A stretch of 64,000 bases of DNA from Fulvivirgaceae bacterium JP3-4. GTDB lineage: Bacteria > Bacteroidota > Bacteroidia > Cytophagales > Cyclobacteriaceae. Each line of letters starts with the position of its first letter. Within the stretch, counting starts at the first letter, position 1. The DNA is taken from assembly GCA_029309925.1 (NCBI GenBank), contig JARKND010000001.1, positions 1,736,001 to 1,800,000 of the forward strand, in the 5' to 3' direction. The position numbers and the translations under genes are program-made. Of the stretch, positions 9,308-19,300 are shown piece after piece. Under the pieces are notes generated by a model. It ran no database searches. It saw only the letters and a list, made by a program, of their open reading frames with translations, and was not told the DNA's origin.

Positions 9308-10192
9308 TTAATTATTGAAAGCCGATGCAAACTCTTTTGCAAAGTCTTCAAGTTTTGTTTTTTCAAATGAAGGTTTGCTTTTTCGCGCATCTTCCTGCAT
9401 AAATCCTTCGCGCAGTGCACGCCCCATGTTGGTGTAGCCACTGGCGTGGGTCTCCGGCAGCCCTGCCTGCAGCAAACCCTGCTTTTGTTGTTCATCAGTA
9501 AACACAACCCAGCTCAGATCTTTGCCAATCGCTTTTCCAAGTACGCTCGCAATTTCTTTTCCGGAGCGCTCATCACCGATAATATAGCGGATGCTGCTGC
9601 CTTTGAAGTTGAGGTTTAACAATTCTTCCGTTGCAACCCTTGCAATATCTGCCGGATGAACAAGAAATAGTTTTTCAGTTTCTCCATAGTTGGCGCCCAT
9701 GATCCCGGCTTGTTTGATCAGCCCGATCTGTGCAAGAAAATTGTAGTAGAAGAAAGAGGGGCGGAGGTGTCTGACATTTAATTCCGGGATGGCGTTGAGC
9801 ATCTTTTCGAAATCGTGCAATGCATCGACAGGGCCAACGCCATCGCCTACATGCGCACCGATACTGCTCAGGTTCACAACATACTTAATCCCATTTGTCT
9901 TGATGCTGGCTGCGTAGTTGCTGGCCACTTCAAGTTGGGAAGCTTTCCAGTTTGCAGTCTGCCATATCGGTGGAATCATTGTATAAACCACGTCAGCATT
10001 CTTGAACGCCTCAAGAACAAAGCTGCTGTCTTCAACTTTACCTACCAGCGCCTTCGCGCCAAGTTTTTCAATTTCGCCTACGCGGTCCGTTGTGCTGGTG
10101 ATCACAGTGACTTCTTTTCCGCTCTTGATCAGGGCTGTTACGATGGGCTTACTGATATGTCCGATCGATCCGGTAATAATGTACTTCTTCAT
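9308..10192 (-). CDS. NmrA-type NAD(P)-binding oxidoreductase
   Basis: This 294-residue protein is an atypical short-chain dehydrogenase of the NmrA/QOR2 type, either an NAD(P)H-dependent quinone-type reductase or a redox sensor. It begins MKKYIITGSIGHISKPIV, in which the nucleotide-binding glycine pattern is TGSIGHIS. It continues with VVYTMIPPIW and a conserved-looking NLSSIGAH segment. The catalytic YxxxK is not evident, as is common in NmrA proteins. The start is set at the ATG directly before the nucleotide-binding strand. The gene is divergent from an HxlR regulator across 118 bases, a pairing that suggests HxlR controls it in response to electrophiles or quinones (inference). Confidence 0.85.
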   Translation of the reverse strand: MKKYIITGSIGHISKPIVTALIKSGKEVTVITSTTDRVGEIEKLGAKALVGKVEDSSFVLEAFKNADVVYTMIPPIWQTANWKASQLEVASNYAASIKTNGIKYVVNLSSIGAHVGDGVGPVDALHDFEKMLNAIPELNVRHLRPSFFYYNFLAQIGLIKQAGIMGANYGETEKLFLVHPADIARVATEELLNLNFKGSSIRYIIGDERSGKEIASVLGKAIGKDLSWVVFTDEQQKQGLLQAGLPETHASGYTNMGRALREGFMQEDARKSKPSFEKTKLEDFAKEFASAFNN

Positions 10193-10216
10193 GTTCGTTA
10201 TTGTTGTTGTTTGACA

Positions 10217-10247
10217 TTGCAAGGTTAGCATGAAAGTCTTAAATTTG
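10217..10247 (+). promoter_or_regulatory. Bacteroidota-type promoter of the HxlR gene
   Basis: TTG at 10217-10219 is separated by 20 bases from an exact TAnnTTTG element (TAAATTTG, 10240-10247). Transcription should begin near 10254, inside the inverted repeat described next. Confidence 0.55.
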
Positions 10248-10251
10248 TAAG

Positions 10252-10279
10252 TAGTTACAATAATCTGATATAGTAACTA
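10252..10279. promoter_or_regulatory. Inverted repeat, candidate HxlR operator
   Basis: TAGTTAC (10252-10258) and GTAACTA (10273-10279) are perfect inverted half-sites with a 14-base spacer, placed just downstream of the predicted minus-7 element. A further palindrome, AACTAGTT, sits at 10303-10310 directly before the ATG. Autorepression by the HxlR protein is the simplest reading. Confidence 0.5.
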
Positions 10280-10310
10280 TATTCATACTATTATTGATTA
10301 CCAACTAGTT

Positions 10311-10667
10311 ATGGCATCGATAAAACTCAGTGATCTTGAAAATTGCCCTGTTACGGCTACCATGAGCCTCATCGGAGGCAAGTGGAAAATCCTCGTGCTC
10401 CACCTGATCAACAACGACATCAATCGCTTTGGCAAGATGAACCTGATGCTTCGCGACATCAGCAAACAGATGCTTACAAGTCAGCTGCGCGAGCTTGAGC
10501 TGGACGGGTTGATAGAACGTAAGATCTATGCTGAGATTCCGCCAAGGGTCGAATATTTTCTGACACCGCGTGGTAAGTCGTTGTTGCCGGTGATAGAATT
10601 GATGAAAGACTGGGGTGTTGAAAACATTCTTAAGCAGCGAAAATCACCGCAGGTAGAGGCGGTCTGA
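10311..10667 (+). CDS. HxlR-family transcriptional regulator
   Basis: This 118-residue protein is a winged-helix DNA-binding regulator of the HxlR group, which often senses electrophiles or formaldehyde. Family hallmarks are the N-terminal single cysteine (ENCPVTATMSLIGGKWKIL, Cys14), the recognition region LRDISKQMLTSQLRELELDGLI, and the wing PPRVEYFLTPRGKSLLPVI. It is divergent from the NmrA-type reductase gene, and an inverted repeat overlaps its own start region. The type II NADH dehydrogenase gene starts 34 bases downstream on the same strand and may be co-transcribed. Confidence 0.92.
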   Translation: MASIKLSDLENCPVTATMSLIGGKWKILVLHLINNDINRFGKMNLMLRDISKQMLTSQLRELELDGLIERKIYAEIPPRVEYFLTPRGKSLLPVIELMKDWGVENILKQRKSPQVEAV

Positions 10668-10701
10668 AGAATTGGCACATTCATTTCCTGCACACGCGGG
10701 T

Positions 10702-12000
10702 ATGAATGGGAATCGAAAACGCATTGTAGTAGCAGGCGGTGGCTTTGCCGGTTTAAATTTTCTGAAGGCGGTTGCAAACGATAACCGTTTTGAAGTGACG
10801 CTGGTGGATCGCAATAACTACCATTACTTCCCACCGCTGCTTTACCAGGTCGGGATGGCTTTCATCGAGCTTTCGAACATTACGTACCCTTTCAGGCGTT
10901 ATTTTCAAAAGCGAAGAAATCTCCGGTTTCACCTCGGGTCAGTGATCTCCATCGACCCAAAAGTAAAAGCTGTATATACGACCAATGGTAATGTTCTACA
11001 TTACGACTATTTGGTCATTGCATTCGGTACAGAGACAAATTATTTTGGGATGGAGTCGGTGCAAAAGAATTGTCTTGCGTTGAAGACGATCAATGATGCA
11101 CTGAAACTACGCAATCACCTTCTCACCAATGTTGAAAGAGCGATTAACTGTAAAGACGAGGCAGAAAAAAGCAGATTGCTCAACGTGGTGATTGCAGGTG
11201 GCGGGCCTACAGGAGTGGAGGTTGCTGGCATGCTTGGAGAAATGGTGAGAAAGATCGGCCAGAAGGAATACCCTGAGATACCACGCGGGAGCTTCAAAAT
11301 CTATATGATCCAGTCTGGTCCGGTGTTGCTCAACAACATGAGCAAGAAAGCACAGGATGAAGCTTTTACAGTCCTTTCTCACCTCGGTGTTGAAATACTG
11401 TTGAACACGCGCGTAGTAGGTTTTAATGATGGCAAGGTCCTGCTGAACAACGGTCAGGCTATCCCAACAAATGCTTTGCTCTGGACAACAGTGATCGGTA
11501 GGGAATTGCACGGGCTTCCCCAGTCGTCATTTGGCCACGGCCGGAGGCTGCTTGTCGATGAATTCTCGAAGGTGAAGGGAGCGGAGGATGTGTTCGCGCT
11601 GGGCGATATAAGCCTCGATCTTACCGATCCCCAATTTCCTACAGGACACCCGCAGCTTGCGCAGGTAGCCATTCAGCAGGGAAAGCTTCTGGCAGAAAAT
11701 CTGAAGCGCGAAACTGGGAAAAAATGGAAACCTTTTAGATACAAAGATAAAGGCGTGATGGCAATTATTTCGAAGTACAATGCCATTGCTGATTTACCGA
11801 AAGGTTCCCTCAAGGGATTCAGCGCGTGGTTTCTCTGGTTGTTCATCCACTTGTTACCGATCGCAGGATTCCGAAACAAAGTCGATCTGCTCTTCAACTG
11901 GGCATGGGCATTCCTTACCAACAACCCAACGCTGCGGGTTATTATACAGAAAGAAGAAAAGAAGGATGATCGGCATCAGGAATTAGGCATTAGGCATTAG
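10702..12000 (+). CDS. ndh: Type II NADH dehydrogenase (NDH-2)
   Basis: This 432-residue flavoprotein is a non-proton-pumping NADH:quinone oxidoreductase. The FAD motif is VVAGGGFAGLNF at the N-terminus and the second nucleotide motif is VIAGGGPTGVEVAG near residue 165. A further FAD-contact segment is DVFALGDISLDL. The C-terminal SAWFLWLFIHLLPIAGF stretch is the amphipathic membrane-anchoring region typical of NDH-2. The start is the ATG before NGNRKRIVVAGGG; a TTG 30 bases upstream is less likely. The last residues (QELGIRH) and the stop are encoded by the first copy of the intergenic GGAATTAGGCATTAG repeat, so the native C-terminus has probably been altered by repeat insertion. Confidence 0.9.
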   Translation: MNGNRKRIVVAGGGFAGLNFLKAVANDNRFEVTLVDRNNYHYFPPLLYQVGMAFIELSNITYPFRRYFQKRRNLRFHLGSVISIDPKVKAVYTTNGNVLHYDYLVIAFGTETNYFGMESVQKNCLALKTINDALKLRNHLLTNVERAINCKDEAEKSRLLNVVIAGGGPTGVEVAGMLGEMVRKIGQKEYPEIPRGSFKIYMIQSGPVLLNNMSKKAQDEAFTVLSHLGVEILLNTRVVGFNDGKVLLNNGQAIPTNALLWTTVIGRELHGLPQSSFGHGRRLLVDEFSKVKGAEDVFALGDISLDLTDPQFPTGHPQLAQVAIQQGKLLAENLKRETGKKWKPFRYKDKGVMAIISKYNAIADLPKGSLKGFSAWFLWLFIHLLPIAGFRNKVDLLFNWAWAFLTNNPTLRVIIQKEEKKDDRHQELGIRH

Positions 12001-12250
12001 AAGAGACGAGTTTATTCGAGTGGAAGTAGTTGTAGGACGTTTATCTTTTTTATTGAGGCATCGGGATAGGAATTAGGCATTGGGCATTAGGAGAGCAGCG
12101 CTTATTTAAGTGAGGTAGTCGTAGGCCGTTGATCTTTTATTGAGGCATGCTTGCAATCGCGGGGAAGACGAGACTGATCCAAATTCACCCGGCATATCCA
12201 CACTAATGCCCAGGTACTAATGCCTGATGCCTAATTCCTAATGCCTAATT
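11979..12250. repeat. Inverted array of GGAATTAGGCATTAG-type repeats between convergent genes
   Basis: Two direct units of about 90 bases begin at 11979 and 12069. Each starts with GGAATTAGGCATT followed by a second GCATTAG, and each continues with a similar tail that ends TATTGAGGCAT. The opposite orientation (CTAATGCC, then GATGCCTAATTCC and so on) fills 12203-12250. The two arms can therefore pair as a long hairpin. The left edge forms the stop region of the NDH-2 gene, and the right edge reaches the TAA of the convergent barrel gene. No coding capacity is seen. The array could act as a bidirectional terminator or be a small non-autonomous repeat element. Confidence 0.75.
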
Positions 12251-13082
12251 ACTTTCGCTTTTTCGTCTTCACTTTGCTGGTGCTTTTACCGCGGTTGCGC
12301 TCTTCGGTTTTCAGGTCGATGAAATAGTAGAGGGATACTCCGGCAGATTGGGGACGACTCTGAAGATCGTCTTCATAGAATAAGGTGCCTTCAAGTCCGT
12401 AGTCACCATCGGTGTCAGGTGCGAAGTAGCTGTGTCCAGCTTCGTAACGGATTGTGAGCATGAACTTCTGCGCACGCAAGGGCTCGAATACCAGTCCTGC
12501 GGTAAAGTTGAGCCCGAGTTGAATGCGGTTAGCGTTCACAACATTCATGGTTCCGAATGGAATCTCATCCGGATTGTCATTGAACGTAATTTTGTAAGGA
12601 AGGTCATAGGCAGGAGGGTTGATGGTGTTCTCATTCAGGTCGCTGGATGTGAGGCGCCCTCTGCCGCCCAGCCAGTAGCTCACCGTTGGACCAGCGCCAA
12701 GGTACAGGTTGTAATATTTTCCTTTACCGAATTTCATTTTAAACTCCTTAGTGAACGAAATCGGGAGATCGATGAAGTTAAGTTTTACCTTGTTGCTGAA
12801 GAGCGGGTCGAGGCGGCCACTCAGGTTTTTATTCTTCTGTGTGTACAGCGCGGAACCCTGAAGGTATACACGCTTAGTCATTCGGAAGGATATGCTTCCG
12901 CCTGCGCTGAAGGTCAGCCCTGGATTGCTGCCATATAACGTGCGATTCTCCTTTTCAGTAAACGTCACCCAGCTCATTTGACCACCCACAACCGGACCTA
13001 CTAGTATTTGGGCTGCAGACTTCAGATTAAGACCAGCCAGAACAACAACGGTGGCAAAAAAATACCGCATAAGTGGAGTCAT
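12249..13082 (-). CDS. Outer-membrane beta-barrel protein (PorT-like)
   Basis: This 277-residue protein has a signal peptide ending LKSAAQ and an alternating-hydrophobicity pattern typical of the Bacteroidota outer-membrane beta-barrel (OMP_b-brl_2/PorT-like) family. Examples are VYLQGSALYTQKN, YNLYLGAGPTVSYWLGG and IRYEAGHSYF. A basic, lysine-rich tail (KSTSKVKTKKRK) follows the barrel. The start is taken at the ATG of MTPLMRYFF. An exact minus-7 element lies 27 bases upstream. Function is unknown; proteins of this group include PorT of the T9SS, and a T9SS cargo gene lies divergently upstream, but no specific link is proven. Confidence 0.75.
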   Translation of the reverse strand: MTPLMRYFFATVVVLAGLNLKSAAQILVGPVVGGQMSWVTFTEKENRTLYGSNPGLTFSAGGSISFRMTKRVYLQGSALYTQKNKNLSGRLDPLFSNKVKLNFIDLPISFTKEFKMKFGKGKYYNLYLGAGPTVSYWLGGRGRLTSSDLNENTINPPAYDLPYKITFNDNPDEIPFGTMNVVNANRIQLGLNFTAGLVFEPLRAQKFMLTIRYEAGHSYFAPDTDGDYGLEGTLFYEDDLQSRPQSAGVSLYYFIDLKTEERNRGKSTSKVKTKKRK

Positions 13083-13108
13083 GATAGATATAGGCAATCC
13101 CTAAATTT

Positions 13109-13140
13109 CAAAGTTAACTATTTAAATGAACAGCCGAAAA
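13109..13140 (-). promoter_or_regulatory. Promoter of the beta-barrel gene
   Basis: On the minus strand TAACTTTG (13109-13116) matches the TAnnTTTG minus-7 element exactly. A TTTT tract sits 20 bases further upstream (13137-13140). The predicted transcript would start about 20 bases before the ATG at 13082. Confidence 0.4.
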
Positions 13141-13317
13141 CCTTCGTTTTTTAATCGATAAGCGTACCTTTAAGGTTGTTTGTCGGCTGTTTACCCCATT
13201 TAAAGCCAAAAGTGATGTAAGCGAGTTACCGTGGAGGGGTATACCATATATAGAATAGCTGAAATGAGGGGATTGGCGACAACGCAGAACCGAAACTACT
13301 AGCACTACTATACCTAT

Positions 13318-16300
13318 ATGAGGCATTTTTTGACCCTGACTCTTCTATTCTTTGCTTCACATTACGCTTTCTCTCAAACCGAAATCTGTAATAACGGGCT
13401 AGATGATGACTTTGACGGATTCATCGACTGCTATGACGGAAGCTGTGCCAACAGCCCGCTTTGCGATGGGTTGTTTCTCGGAAATGATGCAGCCTGTGAG
13501 GCAGTACCACCAGCATTCCCACAGTTTACCATGACGCTGGATTTTTCTACTCCCAACGAGACTACCAACCACCTCTCGCGCCTCGCGATCGGAGATTTGG
13601 ATCGTGACGGGATTCCTGAGATGGTAACGATGAACCGCTATACGAAAAAGATATTCATTCTCAACGGTAATAACGGTACAGTTAAGTACGAGGCCACCGT
13701 GCCGTGGGAACCCTACTGGGAAATAGCCATTGCAAACCTTGACAACGACAACTGTGCTGAGATATTCTTCATCGGTCAGCAGGATCCTCCGGGCAACAAC
13801 AACTCCGGGGTTTACATTTTTGCATACGACTGTCAACTGAATAAACTCTGGGAAACAGCACAACGGTTACCTGGCGACCCGATCAACTTTGGTATTGCAG
13901 ATTTTGATGGCGATGGACAGGAGGAGATATATGCCAAGAATGAAATTTACGATGCGAAAACAGGTGTGCGCATCGTCAGATCAACTGGAACGTATAGTCG
14001 AATCAACGGAGGGCCTGTCGCTGCGAACATCGTTGGTGACGACAAGCTGGAACTCATTCTCGGGTTAAACATCTACCAGGTCAACCTTGGTGCACGCACG
14101 CTCGATGCCGGCTCACTCAGCCTGCTTCAAAGCAGGAGCGAATATTTTATCCGAAACGAGTACAACGCTACGAGTATTGCTGATTACAACCTTGATGGGT
14201 TTCTTGACGTTCTAGCGTCTGGTTCAACAAATAGCCATGGCGATAACACTACCGTGTTCTTTTGGGACGTAAAGAACAACACCATACGAACTTACTCCGA
14301 TCCGCAGCCGGCACTCGGTACTAACTATGAAGACGGCTGGATCAATGGTACCGGTAGATTGAATATTGCAGACCTTGATGGTAACGGCCGAATGAATGCT
14401 TCGTTTGTCTCCGGAAGATTTCTGTATGCGCTGGATGAAAACTTCAACCTGCTGTGGCGGGTGAATATCAACGAAGAAACTTCCGGCCACACCGGATGTA
14501 CGCTCTTCGATTTTAATGGTGACGGAAAGGCCGAGATCGTGTATCGCGATGAGCGTTTCATTTATATTATCGAGGGTACCGATGGATCAGTCTATAGTCA
14601 GCAGGCCTGTATCTCGCGAACGAACCGCGAGTATCCGATCGTTGCCGATGTGGATGCCGATGGATCGACTGAACTTTGCGTGCCCTGTGGTTTCAACGAT
14701 GCAACTTCGTCTGCGAATTTCAATAACCTGAACTTTTCCCGCTTCTCGCATATACGGGTATTTAAATCTGCAGCAGAACCTTGGGTGCCGGCAAGGCGCG
14801 TGTGGAATCAACACGGGTATTTCGTGGTGAACGTCAACGATGACCTCACGATCCCGACAAAACTTCAACCGCACCAGCTTGTGTTCTCGACTGGTAACTG
14901 TACGCAAGGGCCCAACCGACCACTGAACAAATTCCTCAACCAGTCTCCATACCTGAACTCAGAAGGATGTCCGACCTATGCGGCACCGGATATCGCCTTC
15001 CAGGTGGCGCCAACTATCATACCGCCTACGTGTCCGAGCCTTGATTTCCAGGTTTCGTTTAAAATTACAAACCTTGGTGACGTTGCTGTCACCGGAAATA
15101 TACCCGTCTCGTTCTATTCAAGCGACCCCATGTTGCCGGGCGCAGCCAAACTTGCAACGATAAACATTCCGGTTACCGCGCTTGCCAATGGTGATATCGT
15201 ATCGATCGACAATCAAACGATAACAGGCAATGGCTCTGCCTTTGTGTATGTTGTATTGAACGATGCTGGTACGTCATTGCCGACACCTATCGTGCTGCCG
15301 AATACAAGCTTCATAGAGTGTGATTACGACAACATACGCTTTGCAGCGATCAACCCGAGACCTGTCCCGATTACCGGACTCGTTGTGAATGATAATGAAA
15401 ACTGTAATGGACCGAACAATGGCGTTGCACGGGCATTCGTCACTGATGCGGCCAACGGTCAGAACACTGGTCACTACAATTTCTACTGGTCAAATGGTGC
15501 AACTGCGAAGCCTATCGCGACAGCAGATTTCATAGGGCCTGTGTACTCGGGACTTGCGCCAGGAACTTACACAGTTTACGCGCGTCATAAAACAGCAAAC
15601 TGTAACTCCGATACTACACAGGTTGTCATTGGCAGTACAACAGCAACATTCCCTCCGGTGACAATTAATGTGCTTTCCGATCAGACAAGCTGTTCACCTT
15701 TCAATGGGCGACTTGAAGCGGTGATTCAGGGAGGTGGCGCAGGCTTTACAATTGACTGGTACGATATTGCGCTGAATTCGCTGGGAATCTCCGGTCCTAT
15801 TGCAAGTAACCTACAGGCTGGATCATACCTCGCGGTTATCTCGAAAGGGACATGCAATATTTCCGTTCCGGCAACAGTGAATCCTCCGACCGTACCCGAT
15901 GCTTCTGCAAGCGTTGTGCAGGATGTTGTAGACTGCTCGAATCCAAACTCAGGCTCAGTCACTGCTGATGCGCTCGTGAGTGGCGTTGCGCAGAATCCTG
16001 CCAACTATACTTTCACGTGGTATGAGTACGACAATACGAATAATACACGCGGGAGCATTCTGCCTGCGGTACATGGCACAGGAAATACCCGGACCGGACT
16101 TCCGGTAGGTTTTTACCAGGTAGAAGTGAAAGAAAATGTTTCGCAGTGTCCTTCAACCATCCTTCCGATCGTTGAGGTCGAAAGCGATCTTGATATTCCG
16201 GATGCTCCGCAGATTGTAATACTCTCGTCACAAACTTCATGTGATCCCTTGCAGCCCAACGGTGTGATGACGGCAAACGTGACAATAGGAGGTGTTCCAC

Positions 16301-19300
16301 AAAACCCTGCAAACTTTACGTTCGAATGGTTCAAAGGCCAGAATACATTACCGGCCAACCTTGTTACTACCGTTTCGGATGTGAATGGAAAAACAGTTAA
16401 CAACGTGGCTGGTGGTGGTATTCCCTACACGGTCCGTGTAACCAACGCATTCAACTGTTCGGCTACTGCTGACCTCCCGATCACTGAGAACATTGTTGCG
16501 CCTGTCGTTACACTTGCGCAACTCACACCAAACACGATCTGTGATCCTGCAAAAGCAACTACTCCTTACAATGGCTCTTTACAGGCTTCAGTATCATTTA
16601 ACGGAAGTACAGTAACGCTGCCGGACAATAACTATCAGTTTGAATGGAGAAATCCAGCGAACCAGGTTATTGCCGTGGCTGATCCGCGCAACCCGATACT
16701 GTCAGGCTTACAGGACGGCAATCCATATTCTGTTACCGTAAGAAGAACTGATCTTGCCTGCGTTTCTGCACCGGATACTGAGCCTGTCTTGAGGGCAACC
16801 GTGTTGCCGCAACTGGCTACGACAGCAACAGGTTCAAACACTTGTAACCCGGCAGCCACACCTGATGGTACGGCTACTGTGACGGTACAGAATGCCGTGG
16901 CAGGGGATGCATTTACGTATCGCTGGCATTCAGGAAATTCAGTGGTTCCGGCCAACGTTTTGAATGCGACTAATAATTTCGACCAGGCTACCGCAATCAG
17001 GCTTGGCGGTGTTGTTGGCTCTCCAAACCCTTACACAGTGCTTGTTACAAACACAAGAACTGGATGCGAGAACACAGCAACGCAGTTTGTGTCTGATGAG
17101 AGTGTGATTCCGGTGATCTCATTTGTGAACATCGTTGCGAATACCAAATGTGTAGCGCCATTCGATGGCAGCCTCACCGCGCAGATCGATAATCAGATCG
17201 GTGCGATCACAGACTACAACTTCGACTGGTATGCAGGCAACTCGAACGCTGCACCTGTTGTCGCTGGCGTTGATGGCGTGACACTTGCGAACCGAGAGCA
17301 AGGATTTTATACGGTCGAAGTTGAAAATACCGTAACAGGATGTCGTTCAACTGCGATCACAAACCAGGTGCCTGACGGAAGAGTGTTCCCTGCCATTGCG
17401 TTCAACTCAGTTGGCTCGCAGATCTGTAACCCGGCTCTTACACCTGACGGAAGCATCACAGCGAATATCACCAATGGTGGAACTGCATTCAGTTATCTCT
17501 GGACATCTGTGGGCGCAACGCCTGCGGTAGGCGCAGCGAACAACCGCACAACTGCCACGCTGATCAATGTAGGTGGTCCTACTGGTGGCAATCCGCCAAA
17601 TTCTTACCAGGTGCTCGTGACGAACACCACTTCTGGTTGCGCTAACACTTCGGTAGGCCAGGTTGCTGACATGAGTCAGAAACCCACGCTGGTAGTTTCA
17701 ACAACTCCGAACTCCGTCTGCGATATCACAATCCCTGGCGGCCCAACGAACTTCAATGGAAGCGTTACGGTTAATACGGTCAACCATCCCGCTATTGGAT
17801 CTGGAACGCTTACGTACTCGTGGTTTGACGCCAACGCAGCCGGAACAGTCACCGGACCGCATGCACCATCACCTAATGCAGCAACTCTCGGCCAGCTAAT
17901 CGCTCGAAAGTATGGCGTGCAGGTAACGATTGATGCGCTGGGCTGTACATCCGATATTGTAATTGATGAAGTCCTCGACACAACTCCGACAGTTGATATT
18001 GTCTTTGATGTTGATCCACTGACGAATTGCGCCCCAATGGCCGACAACGGAAGGCTGGAAGTTACATCCCCTGCAGGCGCATCAATCCGTTACCAATGGT
18101 ATAACGGTTCAATTGTCGATCCAGTCAATATTATTGGTGGTGCGACCAATGCACTGCTCGGGAACAATCTTGCAGGTGGCGTATCGAGCAACTTTACCGT
18201 TCTGGTGACGAACCTTGCCGATGGCTGTCAGTACAACGAGGCAGCAAATGTTCCTGACGGAAGAGTTACGCCAACGCTTAGCCTCTCCGTTACACGACAC
18301 AATACAATCTGCGATATTCCGGCTCTTGCTCCGGATGGAGCCCTTCTTGCAACAGTTGGAAGTGCCGGATCGAATTTCACCATCGCCTGGACCGGAGGCG
18401 TTGCACCGCACGCATTGCAGGCCGGTGCAAATGGTGAACAATTTACAAGACTTCAGCCTGGTGCGTACACGGCCCGGGTCACAAACAATATCACAGGTTG
18501 TCAGTCAGCGATTGATACGGAAGATATTCTGAACAACGTTACATTTCCAAACATCCTGACTACAGTTGTTCCACAGACTTCATGTAATGCAGGTACACCG
18601 AACGGTTCGCTGATGGCAACCGATGGCGGTGTTACAGCAGGAAGAACGTTCGAGTGGTTCACGGGTGTAGGAGTAGGAGGTGGCTCGCTTGCCGTGGATG
18701 GTGGTGATCCAGCTAACCTCATCGATGATCTGGCCAGCAACGACTACACAGTGCGCCTGACGATCGATGCCACGGGTTGTTCCGCGATCCGCAGCGATTT
18801 TGTCAACGAAGTCATCACACTGCCATCGATTAATTTCTCGGCAATCGGCCCGGTTACACGATGCGATACGCCCAACGGATCGGCTACTCCGGCTGTGACG
18901 AATGCATCTGCAAATTTCTCAATTTCATATGTGTTTACCGATGTGAATGGAACTCCGCCAACAACATCGGCAGCGGTGACGGGCGCTCCGACAATTCCCG
19001 TGAGAACCGACCTGAGCCCTTACACAGGTCTCGAACCTGGCTTCGTAACTGCAGTGGTAGTTAATAACACCACGCAATGTACTTCGAATCCTTTCACCGG
19101 TGTCGTTAATAACGTTACTGCAAACTACAATATCACGATCACCGGAACCTCGCCTGCAACGGCATGTGGTGATCCGAATGGTGGTGTAAACATTACTGTA
19201 GCTGGTGGTTCCGGAACCTATGACTTTTCATGGCACCGCGATACGCCAACAAACACCGACATCAACTTCTTTAACAACCGCCCTGATTTCACTGGTAACC

